DNA of 64,000 nucleotides, from NCBI GenBank assembly GCA_017640725.1, contig JAEPQB010000003.1, positions 608,704-672,703 of the forward strand, in the 5' to 3' direction. The notes beneath the pieces were generated by a model. The model searched no databases. It was not told the origin of the DNA and saw only the letters and a program-made list of their open reading frames with translations. Numbering within the stretch: the first letter of the stretch is position 1; each line of letters starts with the position of its first letter. The position numbers and the translations under genes are program-made. Shown here piece after piece: positions 18,475 to 27,879 of this stretch. Origin of the DNA: Kordiimonadaceae bacterium. Lineage in GTDB: Bacteria > Pseudomonadota > Alphaproteobacteria > Sphingomonadales > Kordiimonadaceae.

Positions 18475-18494
18475 TACGGCCTGCAATAACCCCA

Positions 18495-18529
18495 CAAAAA
18501 AGCCCCGGCGCACCGGGGCTTTTGTTTTT
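18495..18529. terminator. Bidirectional intrinsic terminator
   Basis: Perfect 8-bp stem AGCCCCGG (18501-18508) / CCGGGGCT (18513-18520) with tetraloop CGCA. It is preceded by six A and followed by TTTGTTTTT, so it works on both strands. It lies between the convergent bamE-like gene and hppA. Confidence 0.87.
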
Positions 18530-18545
18530 GTGCGTTTTCGCCGCT

Positions 18546-20633
18546 CTAGTGAGCAAGCATTGCCAACAACAGCAGTGCAACGATGTTGGTGATTTTGATC
18601 ATCGGGTTCACCGCAGGACCAGCCGTGTCCTTATATGGATCACCAACCGTATCACCTGTTACAGCCGCTTTGTGCGCTTCAGACCCTTTGCCGCCATGAT
18701 TGCCATCTTCGATGTACTTCTTGGCGTTGTCCCAAGCACCACCACCTGCAGTCATGGAAAGGGCCACAAACAGTCCTCCAACAATCACACCTAGCAGCAG
18801 AGCTCCCACTGCCGAGAAGGCAGCCGCCTGCCCCGCAATCGCATTGATAACGAAGTACGTCACAATTGGTGCGGCCACTGGCAACAAACTAGGCACAATC
18901 ATTTCTTTGATTGCCGTTTTAGTCAGAAGATCAACAGACTTTGCATAATCAGGCTTCGATGTGCCTTCCATAATGCCTGGGTTTTCGCGGAACTGCGCCC
19001 GCACTTCCTCAACCACTTCACCGCCTGCACGGCCAACCGCAGTCATGCCCATTGCGCCAAACAGGTATGGCAGGAGAGCACCGATCAAAAGACCAACAAC
19101 CACATAGGGGTTCGACAGGTCAAAGTTCACTTGAACATCTGAAAAGAACTTGTCCAGGTCTGCCGTGTAAGCACCAAACAGCACCAGTGCCGCAAGACCA
19201 GCAGAACCAATCGCATAACCTTTTGTTACAGCCTTCGTGGTGTTGCCAACCGCGTCAAGCGCGTCGGTGCGGTTCCGGACTTCTTCATCAAGACCCGCCA
19301 TTTCTGCAATGCCACCTGCGTTATCAGTCACAGGACCATACGCATCAAGTGCAACGACCATGCCTGCTAGCGCCAGCATAGCTGTAGCCGCAAATCCAAG
19401 GCCCAACACACCCGCCAATTTGTAGGCAACAATGATGCCGACACAAATTACGATTGCAGGCAGTGCGGTTGCTTCCAGTGAAATCGCAAGGCCTTGAATT
19501 ACATTGGTACCGTGGCCGGTTTCCGAAGCTTTTGCGATTGAGCGAACGGGACGGTATTCGGTACTCGTATAGTATTCAGTGATCCAAATTATTACGCCCG
19601 TCACGACCAAGCCAACCAAGCCACAATAATAAAGGGCACGGCCAGTAAACTCTGTAGCACCGGCAGTAAAGGCAGCGTTCATATCGCCACCCAGGGCCCA
19701 CTGCATGGCAAACCACATCACGCCGGCAGACAGAACCGCAGTCACGATAAATCCTTTGTACAAAGCGCCCATAATAGAGTTGTTAGCACCAAGTTTGACA
19801 AAGAACGTGCCAATGATTGAGGTAATGATACATACACCGCCGATTATGAGAGGCAGTGCCATGATTTCCGCTGCGCCAGAAGAAATAAACAGCGCCGATA
19901 GAACCATGGTTGCACCAACGGTTACTACATATGTTTCGAACAAGTCCGCAGCCATGCCCGCACAGTCACCAACATTATCGCCTACGTTGTCGGCGATTAC
20001 TGCTGGGTTACGTGGATCATCCTCTGGGATACCTGCTTCAACTTTACCAACCAAGTCAGCACCGACATCTGCACCCTTGGTGAATATACCGCCGCCAAGA
20101 CGCGCGAAAATCGAAATCAATGAAGCGCCAAATCCAAGAGCAACAAGCGCGTCAATCACAGTTCTTGAGGTTGGTTCCAGCCCCATGGGCCCGATCAGAA
20201 CGGCATAGTAGCCAGCAACCGCTAATAGAGCCAAACCGGCTACGAGCATGCCAGTGACCGCGCCAGACCTGAACGCAAGCGTTAGGCCCGCCTGAAGGCT
20301 GTTTGCAGCTGCTTCAGTTGTTCTCACGTTGGCTTTCACCGAAATAAGCATGCCAATGTAGCCAGCAACGCCTGACAGTACTGCCCCGATTACAAAGCCA
20401 ATTGCCGCTAATGTGCCAATGGCAAATACAAGCGCTACGGCTACCACCACACCAACAATTGCGATTGTGCGATATTGGCGGTTCAAATAGGCCTGCGCCC
20501 CAGATTGAATGGCGCCCGCAATTTCTTGCATTTTTTCATTGCCTGCGCTGGCAGCTAAAATTGAGCTGCGAGTAAACCAACCGTACAGAACGGCGAGAAT
20601 ACCGCACGCAATGGAAACGTATAAAACGTCCAT
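18546..20633 (-). CDS. hppA: Membrane-bound proton-pumping pyrophosphatase
   Basis: Integral membrane H+-PPase, 695 residues, about 16 helices, coupling hydrolysis of pyrophosphate to proton export. The catalytic loops are present: [20 protein letters not shown] with the following [19 protein letters not shown], and the C-terminal DNAKKYIE and [11 protein letters not shown] segments. The K+-dependence site reads [10 protein letters not shown], with Lys where K+-dependent enzymes have Ala, so this is the K+-independent type. It is a single-gene unit with its own promoter overlapped by a perfect inverted repeat, and it ends at the bidirectional terminator. Confidence 0.98.
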   Translation of the reverse strand: MDVLYVSIACGILAVLYGWFTRSSILAASAGNEKMQEIAGAIQSGAQAYLNRQYRTIAIVGVVVAVALVFAIGTLAAIGFVIGAVLSGVAGYIGMLISVKANVRTTEAAANSLQAGLTLAFRSGAVTGMLVAGLALLAVAGYYAVLIGPMGLEPTSRTVIDALVALGFGASLISIFARLGGGIFTKGADVGADLVGKVEAGIPEDDPRNPAVIADNVGDNVGDCAGMAADLFETYVVTVGATMVLSALFISSGAAEIMALPLIIGGVCIITSIIGTFFVKLGANNSIMGALYKGFIVTAVLSAGVMWFAMQWALGGDMNAAFTAGATEFTGRALYYCGLVGLVVTGVIIWITEYYTSTEYRPVRSIAKASETGHGTNVIQGLAISLEATALPAIVICVGIIVAYKLAGVLGLGFAATAMLALAGMVVALDAYGPVTDNAGGIAEMAGLDEEVRNRTDALDAVGNTTKAVTKGYAIGSAGLAALVLFGAYTADLDKFFSDVQVNFDLSNPYVVVGLLIGALLPYLFGAMGMTAVGRAGGEVVEEVRAQFRENPGIMEGTSKPDYAKSVDLLTKTAIKEMIVPSLLPVAAPIVTYFVINAIAGQAAAFSAVGALLLGVIVGGLFVALSMTAGGGAWDNAKKYIEDGNHGGKGSEAHKAAVTGDTVGDPYKDTAGPAVNPMIKITNIVALLLLAMLAH

Positions 20634-20703
20634 GGGAATCCCCCTCTAAACTTAAAAAAATAAGACCGTCCTGTCGGAAAAACTCCCCACTCCCCAGTCA
20701 GCC

Positions 20704-20732
20704 CCTATATTTTTGCGGCCCGAAAGCCGCAA
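20704..20732 (-). promoter_or_regulatory. Candidate hppA promoter
   Basis: On the - strand, TTGCGG (20732-20727) and TATAGG (20709-20704) are 17 bases apart, predicting a leader of about 64 bases before the hppA ATG. The 26-bp inverted repeat at 20710-20735 covers the whole spacer and most of the -35, so a repressor or activator site is possible. Confidence 0.45.
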
Positions 20733-20735
20733 AAA
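20710..20735. repeat. Perfect 10-bp inverted repeat in the hppA upstream region
   Basis: TTTTTGCGGC (20710-20719) and GCCGCAAAAA (20726-20735) with a 6-base centre. The T and A tracts face outward in the wrong sense for an intrinsic terminator on either strand, so an operator or another DNA- or RNA-structural role is more likely. Confidence 0.7.
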
Positions 20736-20743
20736 ATACCTTA

Positions 20744-20782
20744 GAAAGCAAAATAGGCGCTTGCAAGCCTGCAATCGCCTAT
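20744..20782 (-). terminator. Intrinsic terminator of the rib-nusB-thiL-fliL operon
   Basis: Stem ATAGGCG-x-TTGCA (20753-20765) pairs with TGCAA-x-CGCCTAT (20770-20782), interrupted by one C/T mismatch and closed by loop AGCC. On the - strand it is followed by TTTTGCTTT. It begins 33 bases past the stop of the FliL-like gene and ends the long operon before hppA. Confidence 0.75.
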
Positions 20783-20815
20783 CGAACTAGAGATGATTAA
20801 GTGTGTTTACACGAA

Positions 20816-21328
20816 TCAGTTGGGAATTCTCATAGCTTCAACTACTGACACATCGCGAATGATGTTTGAGCCGAGCACGCTATTGCCGCGCTGTTTGAGT
20901 AACCTCGCCGTCTTATCCATATCCAGCTGTTGCGGTGCATCCTCTCTCATCAGGTCTGCACTACTGATAGCCGAGATAAAGGCATGTTGAAGTTGCGGTT
21001 CAGATCTCCGTACAGCAATCACATTGGCATCGCCTTCAACCAACACTTCAATATTAATAAAGAAGTTACCGATATAGCGCCGCGAGTTACCTATTTGCCG
21101 GTAAATTGGCACCGTCAAGCGTTCAAAGCCAATGGCTTGAAGTGGTACCGCAGGCTCTGGCTCCGCCTGCTCCTGTTCCTCGTCATCTCCGCCGGCTGTC
21201 TGATCTTTCATCAGGTAATAGGCAACTCCGCCCCCAATAAGTAATCCCCCCAGCAAACCCAAGACCATTAAGCCCCGAGCCGAACTGCCAGCACCATCTA
21301 CGTCAATTTCAGTTTTTTCCTGCGACAT
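20816..21328 (-). CDS. FliL-like single-pass membrane protein, non-flagellar context
   Basis: A 170-residue protein: short acidic cytoplasmic N-terminus, one helix at about residues 19-41, an acidic linker (about 45-60, Asp/Glu/Gln), then a soluble domain. The domain pattern (FERLTVPIYRQIGNSRRYIGNFFINIEVLVEG, later DLMREDAPQQLDMD) resembles the FliL family, in which this periplasmic domain adopts a stomatin-like fold near the flagellar motor. No flagellar gene occurs in the window; it lies 17 bases after thiL as the last gene of the operon. The function here is unknown. FliL homology is judged from pattern and topology only. Confidence 0.7.
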   Translation of the reverse strand: MSQEKTEIDVDGAGSSARGLMVLGLLGGLLIGGGVAYYLMKDQTAGGDDEEQEQAEPEPAVPLQAIGFERLTVPIYRQIGNSRRYIGNFFINIEVLVEGDANVIAVRRSEPQLQHAFISAISSADLMREDAPQQLDMDKTARLLKQRGNSVLGSNIIRDVSVVEAMRIPN

Positions 21329-21345
21329 CCAATCAAAATCCCAAG

Positions 21346-22299
21346 CTAGAAATGCTCGTAACCCCCAGATGTAACTTGCACAATTTCTTGATTGTGATCA
21401 AGAAGCTGAACACCTGTGCCCTGTTTTATTACACCGATTTTGGTTACCAAAACCTTGTTCTCTTGGGCTATTTGTTGAATTTCCGGCTCGGCACTTTCAC
21501 TGGCGGTAAACAATATCTGATAATCGTCACCACCTGACCAGATTTTGCTCGCAAGATCGGGGCTTTCGTTAATGATGGCTCGTGCGTTCGTCCCTATAGG
21601 AAGCTTTGGCTGAAAAAGTTCAATCAGAACGCCAGAAGCATCGGCAATATGACGAGCGTCCGCACCCAAGCCATCTGAGATATCGGCGGAAGCACTCGCA
21701 ATGCCGTGCAACTGTTGTCCAAACGCACATGGAGGAACTGGCGCCTGATATGCTTTTTGCAGGTCAGATGGACAATCAACACCTGCCAACAGGGCCTCAA
21801 GTCCTAAAGCTGCGTTTCCTAATTCACCGGTAACATAAACTGAATCGCGAACTTTGGCGCCCGACCTCTTGATCATTTGGCCCGTAGGAACGAACCCCGC
21901 AACCGTCACGCTTATGGCCAACGGGCCGAGCGTTTTGGTTGTATCTCCGCCGCTCAAGCAACAGCCAAACTCTTGTTGAGCCACATCTAATCCGTGACAG
22001 AAGTTCTGAAGCCACTGATTTGTTGGTTCAGACGGCAGACTCAGCCCAACCCAATAGTGCTTTGGTGTGGCCCCTTTTGAGCAACAGTCCGACACGCTGA
22101 CTGCAATAGCCTTGAAGGCCACAAGGTCAATTGGGTCCTCGGCACGGAAGTGAACACCTTCATTCAACACGTCTTTGGTAACTACAAGATCATAGCCGCT
22201 GGGAACGGCTGAGACGGAAGCATCATCTTTCAACGCCAAACCGTCTGGCCCAGCTAAAGGGGCAAAATACCGTTGGATTATATCAAATTCACCGGGCAT
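21346..22299 (-). CDS. thiL: Thiamine-monophosphate kinase
   Basis: ThiL phosphorylates thiamine monophosphate to the active cofactor thiamine diphosphate. The frame is open to 22344, but homologues begin at MxGEFDxIxRYFAPL, which is the ATG at 22299, preceded by AAGGG at the right distance; that gives 317 residues. Visible: the metal- and ATP-binding LKDDASV, DVLNEGVHF and the GDTTKTLGPLAISVT segment, and SADISDGLGADARH in the second half. It follows nusB with a 13-base gap. The nusB-thiL pairing is a common bacterial arrangement. Confidence 0.95.
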   Translation of the reverse strand: MPGEFDIIQRYFAPLAGPDGLALKDDASVSAVPSGYDLVVTKDVLNEGVHFRAEDPIDLVAFKAIAVSVSDCCSKGATPKHYWVGLSLPSEPTNQWLQNFCHGLDVAQQEFGCCLSGGDTTKTLGPLAISVTVAGFVPTGQMIKRSGAKVRDSVYVTGELGNAALGLEALLAGVDCPSDLQKAYQAPVPPCAFGQQLHGIASASADISDGLGADARHIADASGVLIELFQPKLPIGTNARAIINESPDLASKIWSGGDDYQILFTASESAEPEIQQIAQENKVLVTKIGVIKQGTGVQLLDHNQEIVQVTSGGYEHF

Positions 22300-22312
22300 G
22301 AGGCCCTTCTTG

Positions 22313-22783
22313 CTAGCTTCGAACTTGCTTTGCAATCTTATCAAGTACGCTGTTCACAAAGGCTGCTTCAGCATTCTCGTAGAACCCATGCACAACATCA
22401 ACATACTCGTTGATGACCACGGCTGTTGGCACATCGATCCGCGCGCTTAATTCATAGCTGCCCGCACTAAGTGCCGCCATGAGGATTTTGTCGATACGAT
22501 CAAGAGTCCAGCCCTGACTAAGATGGGCTTCAATAAGCTTGTTCCACTCGTCTCTGCGGTCCCAGGCGCCGATCAAGATATCTTTGAAAAGGTCTGCATC
22601 CGCAGCGACATATTGATCGCCTTCAATTTCAGCACCGAGTCGATGGCTTATATATTCTTCAGCTGTCTTGGCTGCATTTGGCTCATCAGCCATTGAAAGC
22701 TGATAAAACGCCTGAACAACAGCCAATCGGGCGGCACTTCTCGGGCCACCTTGTTTTGCAGGCTTTGTCTTGTTAGTAGCCAT
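22313..22783 (-). CDS. nusB: Transcription antitermination factor NusB
   Basis: NusB binds boxA RNA with S10 (NusE) and is needed for rRNA antitermination and 30S maturation. The product has 156 residues, all-helical. Conserved elements: the N-terminal RSAARLAVVQAFYQL, the WTLDRIDKILMAALSAGSYEL helix and the C-terminal TAVVINEYVDVVHGFYENAEAAFVNSVLDKIA. The ATG overlaps the stop of ribH (TAATG), coupling it to riboflavin synthesis genes as in many proteobacteria (ribH-nusB). Confidence 0.96.
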   Translation of the reverse strand: MATNKTKPAKQGGPRSAARLAVVQAFYQLSMADEPNAAKTAEEYISHRLGAEIEGDQYVAADADLFKDILIGAWDRRDEWNKLIEAHLSQGWTLDRIDKILMAALSAGSYELSARIDVPTAVVINEYVDVVHGFYENAEAAFVNSVLDKIAKQVRS

Positions 22784-23226
22784 TACTCAATGGCTCCAAA
22801 CTTACGTTTTAGTTCGGCCATTCGAATGGCTGCATTGGCCGCATCAGCACCTTTATTCTTTTCAGAGCGATTGGCTCTTGCCCAGGCCTGCTTCGAATCT
22901 TCCACCGTCAAAATGCCGTTGCCTACTGCAAGCAGGTCCTGCACCGCAAGGTCCTGCAACGCGCGCGCACTCTCACCGCAAACATAATCATAATGGCTTG
23001 TTTCACCACGGATAACACAACCAAGCGCGACATAGCCGTCGTAATAGGCGGCATCGCCGGCGTCAGCCATGGAAATCGCGGCGGGAATTTCTAACGCACC
23101 AGGAACATCAATGCGTTCCCAAGTGCCGCCTGCAGCTTCAACGGCCTCGATAGCACCAGCAACAAGCTCATCAGCGAGTTCCTCGTAAAAGCGCGCTTCT
23201 ACAATCAAAATATGGGGATTAGCCAT
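22783..23226 (-). CDS. ribH: 6,7-dimethyl-8-ribityllumazine synthase
   Basis: RibH condenses the RibA/RibD-derived ribitylaminouracil with the RibB product dihydroxybutanone phosphate to lumazine, the penultimate riboflavin step. Product of 147 residues. Recognisable: the N-terminal [23 protein letters not shown] substrate loop, [14 protein letters not shown] with the catalytic His in the ETSHYD motif, and the GILTVED strand. The order ribBX-ribH-nusB, with 34 bases before it and an overlap after it, places it in the rib operon. Confidence 0.96.
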   Translation of the reverse strand: MANPHILIVEARFYEELADELVAGAIEAVEAAGGTWERIDVPGALEIPAAISMADAGDAAYYDGYVALGCVIRGETSHYDYVCGESARALQDLAVQDLLAVGNGILTVEDSKQAWARANRSEKNKGADAANAAIRMAELKRKFGAIE

Positions 23227-23260
23227 TTCGGCTCCAATCTATTAACGCCACAAAAGTGGA

Positions 23261-24358
23261 TCAGTTGGGGATTTGGCGCTGTTCTACAACGTCTAGGCCA
23301 TAGCCTTCAAGCCCAACAATATGGCTTGGCGAATTTGTCAGCAATATCATGTGTCGCACGCCCAGTTCACGCAGGATTTGGGCGCCAATGCCGTAATCCT
23401 TCAATGTGCCCTGCCCTTTATTCTTTGAGGCTGCCTCTTCGACTTTTGACGGTCGCATCCCAACCAGTCCAGGAAAGAGCACCACAACGCCCGCCCCGGC
23501 ATCCTCGATAGCTTTCATCGCGCGCTGTAATTGGCCGGTGCGTGGGTGGTCCATCCCCAAGATATCCTCAAACGGATTAAGCGAATGCATCCGCACACAA
23601 ACTGGATTGTCAGGTGTAATATCACCAAGAGACAGAGCAACTGTTTCGCGTTGATCGGCAGTCGATTGAAATACTGTGACGCGCCATTCTTTTCCGCTCT
23701 GGCGTTTCAGCGCGCTTTCTCTGACTTTTTCTACGAGAACGTCATTTTTGAGCCTATATGCTATCAGGTCCCTGATAGTCGCGACTTTGAGATCATGCTT
23801 TTTCGCGAATTCTACAAGCTCTGGCAGCCGCGCCATTGTGCCGTCTTCATTCATGATCTCGCAAATAACCGCCGATGGATTTAGTCCGGCCAGCCGCGAT
23901 ATATCGACAGAAGCTTCTGTATGTCCTGCCCGCACCAAAACTCCGCCATCACGGGCGATAAGGGGAAATACATGTCCTGGCGTTGCCAAATCTTCCTTGC
24001 CTTTGGACGCATCAATTGCAACTGCGATTGTGTGGGCCCGGTCGGCCGCCGAAATACCTGTGGTAACACCCGTTTTTGCTTCAATGGCCACAGTGAAAGC
24101 CGTCTGATGGCGCGCTTGGTTGTTGGTGCTCATCAGGGGCAACTCAAGCTCTTCCACTCGACGCCGGCTCAATGGCAAACAAATCAGACCACGGCCATAC
24201 TTTGCCATGAAGTTGATTGCATCGGGCGTCGCCATTTGTGCTGGAATAATGAGATCGCCTTCATTTTCGCGGTCTTCATCGTCAACCAAGATAAACATGC
24301 GCCCATTGCGCGCATCTTCAATCACATCTTCGATGCTGGCCAAAAACTGATGGGGCAT
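23261..24358 (-). CDS. ribB: 3,4-dihydroxy-2-butanone 4-phosphate synthase with degenerate GTP cyclohydrolase II domain (RibBX)
   Basis: The open frame reaches 24439, but the ATG at 24358, five bases after the ribE stop, fits the family start; 365 residues. Residues 1-205 are a complete RibB domain: [11 protein letters not shown] (26-36) with the acidic metal-binding site, the HQTAFTV and GISAADRA segments, and the [16 protein letters not shown] catalytic region (129-150). The C-terminal half (about 225-365) keeps the RibA fold signature ([31 protein letters not shown]) but lacks the zinc CxxxxxxxxxxCxC cluster and the RQEGRG loop, replaced by [18 protein letters not shown] and [10 protein letters not shown]. 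The cyclohydrolase half is therefore predicted inactive, as in described RibBX proteins; an active RibA must be encoded elsewhere. Confidence 0.92.
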   Translation of the reverse strand: MPHQFLASIEDVIEDARNGRMFILVDDEDRENEGDLIIPAQMATPDAINFMAKYGRGLICLPLSRRRVEELELPLMSTNNQARHQTAFTVAIEAKTGVTTGISAADRAHTIAVAIDASKGKEDLATPGHVFPLIARDGGVLVRAGHTEASVDISRLAGLNPSAVICEIMNEDGTMARLPELVEFAKKHDLKVATIRDLIAYRLKNDVLVEKVRESALKRQSGKEWRVTVFQSTADQRETVALSLGDITPDNPVCVRMHSLNPFEDILGMDHPRTGQLQRAMKAIEDAGAGVVVLFPGLVGMRPSKVEEAASKNKGQGTLKDYGIGAQILRELGVRHMILLTNSPSHIVGLEGYGLDVVEQRQIPN

Positions 24359-24362
24359 AAAT

Positions 24363-24962
24363 TTATCCTTGGTTCTGCAGGCGCGCCACATATCGGGCGA
24401 GAACATCAAACTCGATGTTAACTTTGTCGCCCGTTGCACTTTTGCGGAAGCTTGTCACTTCTTGTGTATGCGGAATGAGATTGATCGAAAAAAGGCATTC
24501 GTTGTCACTGTCCTCGACACCGTTAACTGTCAGCGAAGCGCCGTCAACACAGACGCTGCCCTTCTCAGCAACCAAATGGCGGTGTTCAGCTGGAATTGAG
24601 ACGTCCATCTTAATGGATCCGCCGACGGCTTCAAATGCGGCAATCTGCCCTACGCAATCCACGTGCCCCGTAACGATATGGCCACCAAGTTCATCGCCCA
24701 GTTTCAAGGAGCGCTCCAAGTTAATCTCTGACCCTTCGGCCCAATCGGAAAGACTGGTCACCCTTAACGACTCTTGGGAAACATCGACTGAAAAACTGTT
24801 CGGCGTTTTCTCAACAACGGTCAGACATACCCCGCCGCAGGCGATCGAAGCCCCGATGTCGACAGTATCCATATTGAATGCCGTAGAAATTACGAATCTA
24901 CGGTCAGCATTATTGATGACCTTGGAGATTTTTCCAACGTCCGTAACTATTCCGGTAAACAT
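24363..24962 (-). CDS. ribE: Riboflavin synthase alpha chain
   Basis: RibE (also called RibC) dismutates two lumazine molecules to riboflavin. It has 199 residues with the internal duplication typical of the enzyme: each half is a lumazine-binding beta-barrel, with the first beginning MFTGIVTDVGKI and the second introduced by HIVTGHVDCVGQI. The N-terminal MFTGIV and the IACGGVCLTV segment (Cys-rich active site) and KGSVCVDGASLTVN in repeat two are all present. It starts 9 bases after ribD and is followed 4 bases later by ribBX. No truncation. Confidence 0.96.
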   Translation of the reverse strand: MFTGIVTDVGKISKVINNADRRFVISTAFNMDTVDIGASIACGGVCLTVVEKTPNSFSVDVSQESLRVTSLSDWAEGSEINLERSLKLGDELGGHIVTGHVDCVGQIAAFEAVGGSIKMDVSIPAEHRHLVAEKGSVCVDGASLTVNGVEDSDNECLFSINLIPHTQEVTSFRKSATGDKVNIEFDVLARYVARLQNQG

Positions 24963-24971
24963 GGCCTTGGG

Positions 24972-26012
24972 TTACTCCGACTTAACGTAGGATGCAAGCA
25001 TATCAGGTCCCAGTCGCCTGATTTTCCTGAGGGTGAAATGGGGCGCACCGGCCAACTTGGCAAGTCCTAAATCGTGAATAGCGGATATGCCGTCGCGTCC
25101 GATGAATTTGCCAGCTGAAAATACTTCCAGGCAATCTACCAGGCCGGCCTTCAGGAAACTGGCTGCAACCCGGCCTCCGCCCTCTATCAGAACAGAGTTA
25201 ATTCCCTTGCTTGCCAAGTCGTTTGCAACTTCTGTCACTTTATGCGGGTTAACGTCGCTTTCCGATGAGTAGGTTATGGTTTGAATACCGTTTTTCAGCA
25301 CCTTGGCTTCATTTGATATACGACCGGAACCGTCCAACACCAGTCTAACAGGGTCCCGTCCATCCACGCCGTTCAAGCGGCAGGTTAAGGTGGGGTTATC
25401 GGCCAAGACAGTTCCTGATCCCACAAGAATAGCGTCGTGCGTGGCCCTAAGGCGGTGTCCCATTTGCCGTGCCGCCGACCCCGTGATCCATTGGCTTTCG
25501 CCATTGGCAAGCGCAATTCGGCCATCCAGCGAGGTTGCTGTCTTCAGGGTAAATGAGGTCCTGTCCAGGTGAATGCGCCTGAAAAACGCTGCGTTTAATA
25601 AGTCGGCTTCTGCCTTCACTACTCCGCAAGTTACTTCAATTCCGGCGCGCTCTATAATGCTGATCCCCTTTCCACTCACACGGGGGTCGGGATCAAGCGT
25701 GGCGACAACAACACGTGCAACCCCGGCAGCAACAAGTGCCTCCGCACACGGGCCGGTCTGGCCGGTGTGTGCGCAAGGCTCCAGCGTCACATAAGCAACC
25801 GCGCCTCGCGCTCTATCTTTTGCTTCTGACAAGGCCATTGTTTCGGCATGTGGCCGGCCACCGGGCTGGGTCCAGCCGCGACCTACAACAATGCCTTCAT
25901 TAACCAGAACACACCCCACCGACGGGTTAGGTGCTACTTGGCCTAAGCCACGCCTGGCCAAACTAAGGGCAGCCCGCATCCAGCGATTATCTTGCGCATC
26001 AATGCGGGTCAA
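24972..26012 (-). CDS. ribD: Bifunctional riboflavin deaminase/reductase RibD
   Basis: Deaminates then reduces the pyrimidine intermediate of riboflavin synthesis. Domain 1 (about 8-145) is a zinc cytidine-deaminase fold with HAET and PCAHTGQTGPC; domain 2 (about 150-346) is the DHFR-like reductase with KTATSLDGRIA and the VLIEGGGRVAASFL segment. Total 346 residues. The start appears to be TTG at 26012, with GAGG eight bases before it, four bases after the nrdR stop; the first ATG (25979) would cut into the conserved WMRAALSLARRGLG start of the domain. The nrdR-ribD junction is the common arrangement in proteobacteria. Confidence 0.95.
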   Translation of the reverse strand: MTRIDAQDNRWMRAALSLARRGLGQVAPNPSVGCVLVNEGIVVGRGWTQPGGRPHAETMALSEAKDRARGAVAYVTLEPCAHTGQTGPCAEALVAAGVARVVVATLDPDPRVSGKGISIIERAGIEVTCGVVKAEADLLNAAFFRRIHLDRTSFTLKTATSLDGRIALANGESQWITGSAARQMGHRLRATHDAILVGSGTVLADNPTLTCRLNGVDGRDPVRLVLDGSGRISNEAKVLKNGIQTITYSSESDVNPHKVTEVANDLASKGINSVLIEGGGRVAASFLKAGLVDCLEVFSAGKFIGRDGISAIHDLGLAKLAGAPHFTLRKIRRLGPDMLASYVKSE

Positions 26013-26015
26013 ACA

Positions 26016-26489
26016 TCAGTCCTCAGAATAATGGTCCTCGGGTCCTGTCATTTTGCCGAGGAATTTTTCAAAATCGGAAGCTTCACGGAAGTTACGATAA
26101 ACAGACGCGTATCGGACGTAAGCCACCTGATCGAGGCTTTCCAATCCCTCCATAATCAGACGGCCGACATGTTCGGAGTCGATTTCACTTTCACCCATTG
26201 ATTCGAGGCGGCGAACAATTCCGTTCACCATTCTTTCAACCTGCTCAGGGTCTACAGGTCGTTTGCGCAGCGCAATGTCCAAGGAACGCTCCAGTTTGTC
26301 ACGTTCAAATGGCACCTTGCGGCCGCTTTTCTTGACAATCGTGAGTTCTCTAAGTTGAACCCGTTCAAATGTGGTAAATCGTGCGCCACAAGCAGGACAA
26401 TATCGCCGACGCCTGATGGCGGCCTTGTCCTCTGATGGACGGCTGTCCTTTACTTGGGTATCTTCGTTCTGACAAAACGGACAACGCAT
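26016..26489 (-). CDS. nrdR: Transcriptional repressor NrdR
   Basis: ATP/dATP-sensing repressor of ribonucleotide reductase genes. The 157-residue product begins with the four-Cys zinc ribbon [20 protein letters not shown] ... [13 protein letters not shown], followed by the ATP-cone domain (about 49-139) with [18 protein letters not shown]. All zinc ligands are present. The 18-residue acidic C-terminal tail is not conserved. It lies 73 bases after glyA and is directly upstream of ribD. No nrd gene or NrdR box pair was recognised in the window. Confidence 0.97.
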   Translation of the reverse strand: MRCPFCQNEDTQVKDSRPSEDKAAIRRRRYCPACGARFTTFERVQLRELTIVKKSGRKVPFERDKLERSLDIALRKRPVDPEQVERMVNGIVRRLESMGESEIDSEHVGRLIMEGLESLDQVAYVRYASVYRNFREASDFEKFLGKMTGPEDHYSED

Positions 26490-26562
26490 CTGCTAAAAGC
26501 CCCCTATTCCCCGAAATCTAATCTTTACTCTTTTTTAGCCAGTTACCGGCTTTTGTTTCCTA

Positions 26563-27849
26563 TCATCCCCCGTAGATGGGAAAACGGCTGCAGAGCTCCA
26601 TTACCTGCTCTCTTACCTTTGCTTCTGCCACAGAATTGTCCTCTGGGTTTGCTGCCAACCCATCGATAACTGTCGTTATCATATCCGCAATCGCGATGAA
26701 TTCAGCTTCGGCGAAGCCTCGTGTCGTTCCTGCAGGCGTACCCAAGCGAATACCAGATGTGATAAATGGCTTTTCTGGATCAAATGGCACACCATTTTTA
26801 TTGCAGGTCATGTGCGCTCGCTCGAGTGCCTCATCAGCCGCTTTCCCAGTGATGCCCTTCGGACGCAGGTCGACTAATACAACGTGTGTATCAGTGCCGC
26901 CGGAAACAATATCAAAACCGTTTTCAAGAAGCCTGTTCGCTAGTGCCTGAGCATTGCGGACCACTTGGGCCGAGTATTCCTTGAATTCTGGCCGAAGCGC
27001 CTCCCCAAAGGCGATAGCCTTCGCTGCAATCACATGCATCAGCGGGCCACCCTGCAGACCAGGGAAGACTGCCGAGTTAATCTTTTTGGCAATAGCCTCA
27101 TCATTGGTCAAAACCATCCCGCCACGAGGCCCGCGCAATGTTTTGTGGGTAGTAGTGGTCACTACGTGAGCGTGCTCCAGAGGATTGGGGTGCACACCCC
27201 CAGCGACCAAGCCGGAAAAATGCGCCATGTCCACCAGAAAAGTAGCCCCAACACTGTCGGCAATCTCGCGGAACTTGGCAAAATCAATAATGCGCGGATA
27301 TGCGGAACCACCGGCGATGATAAGTGTAGGTTTGTGCTTTTCAGCCAACGAGCGCACTTCGTCAAAGTCAATCAAGGCGTCTTCTTTTCGGACCCCATAC
27401 TGAATAGCATTGAACCATTTTCCTGACTGTGCAGGAGGCGCGCCGTGAGTCAGGTGACCGCCCGCATCCAATGACATTCCCAATATCGTATCGCCCGGTT
27501 CAGTGAGTGCAAGCATCACCGCACCGTTGGCTTGCGCACCTGAATGCGGCTGAACATTCACGAAACCCGCATCATAAAGTGCTTTGGCCCTTTCGATCGC
27601 GAGGCTTTCCGCAATGTCAACATGGTGGCAGCCTTGGTAGTACCGACGACCAGGATACCCTTCTGCATACTTGTTTGTCAGAACCGAGCCCTGTGCTTCC
27701 ATTACTGCCGCAGACACGATGTTTTCCGAGGCAATCAGTTCGATTTGATTTTGCTGACGTTCCAACTCACCCGACAGCGAAGCCTGCAAGTCCGGGTCAG
27801 TTTCTGCTACTGAAGCTGTGAAAAAGCCTTCTTGAGTAAATGTGCTCAT
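26563..27849 (-). CDS. glyA: Serine hydroxymethyltransferase
   Basis: PLP enzyme that interconverts serine and glycine with tetrahydrofolate, the main source of one-carbon units. It has 428 residues, the family norm. Visible: [14 protein letters not shown] near the N-terminus, [14 protein letters not shown], the PLP-lysine motif [14 protein letters not shown] and the final [12 protein letters not shown]. No defects. It follows rpiB by 30 bases and precedes nrdR by 73, and is probably transcribed with rpiB. Confidence 0.98.
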   Translation of the reverse strand: MSTFTQEGFFTASVAETDPDLQASLSGELERQQNQIELIASENIVSAAVMEAQGSVLTNKYAEGYPGRRYYQGCHHVDIAESLAIERAKALYDAGFVNVQPHSGAQANGAVMLALTEPGDTILGMSLDAGGHLTHGAPPAQSGKWFNAIQYGVRKEDALIDFDEVRSLAEKHKPTLIIAGGSAYPRIIDFAKFREIADSVGATFLVDMAHFSGLVAGGVHPNPLEHAHVVTTTTHKTLRGPRGGMVLTNDEAIAKKINSAVFPGLQGGPLMHVIAAKAIAFGEALRPEFKEYSAQVVRNAQALANRLLENGFDIVSGGTDTHVVLVDLRPKGITGKAADEALERAHMTCNKNGVPFDPEKPFITSGIRLGTPAGTTRGFAEAEFIAIADMITTVIDGLAANPEDNSVAEAKVREQVMELCSRFPIYGG

Positions 27850-27879
27850 AAAAAATCTGTTCCTAAACTCGCTAAAACC

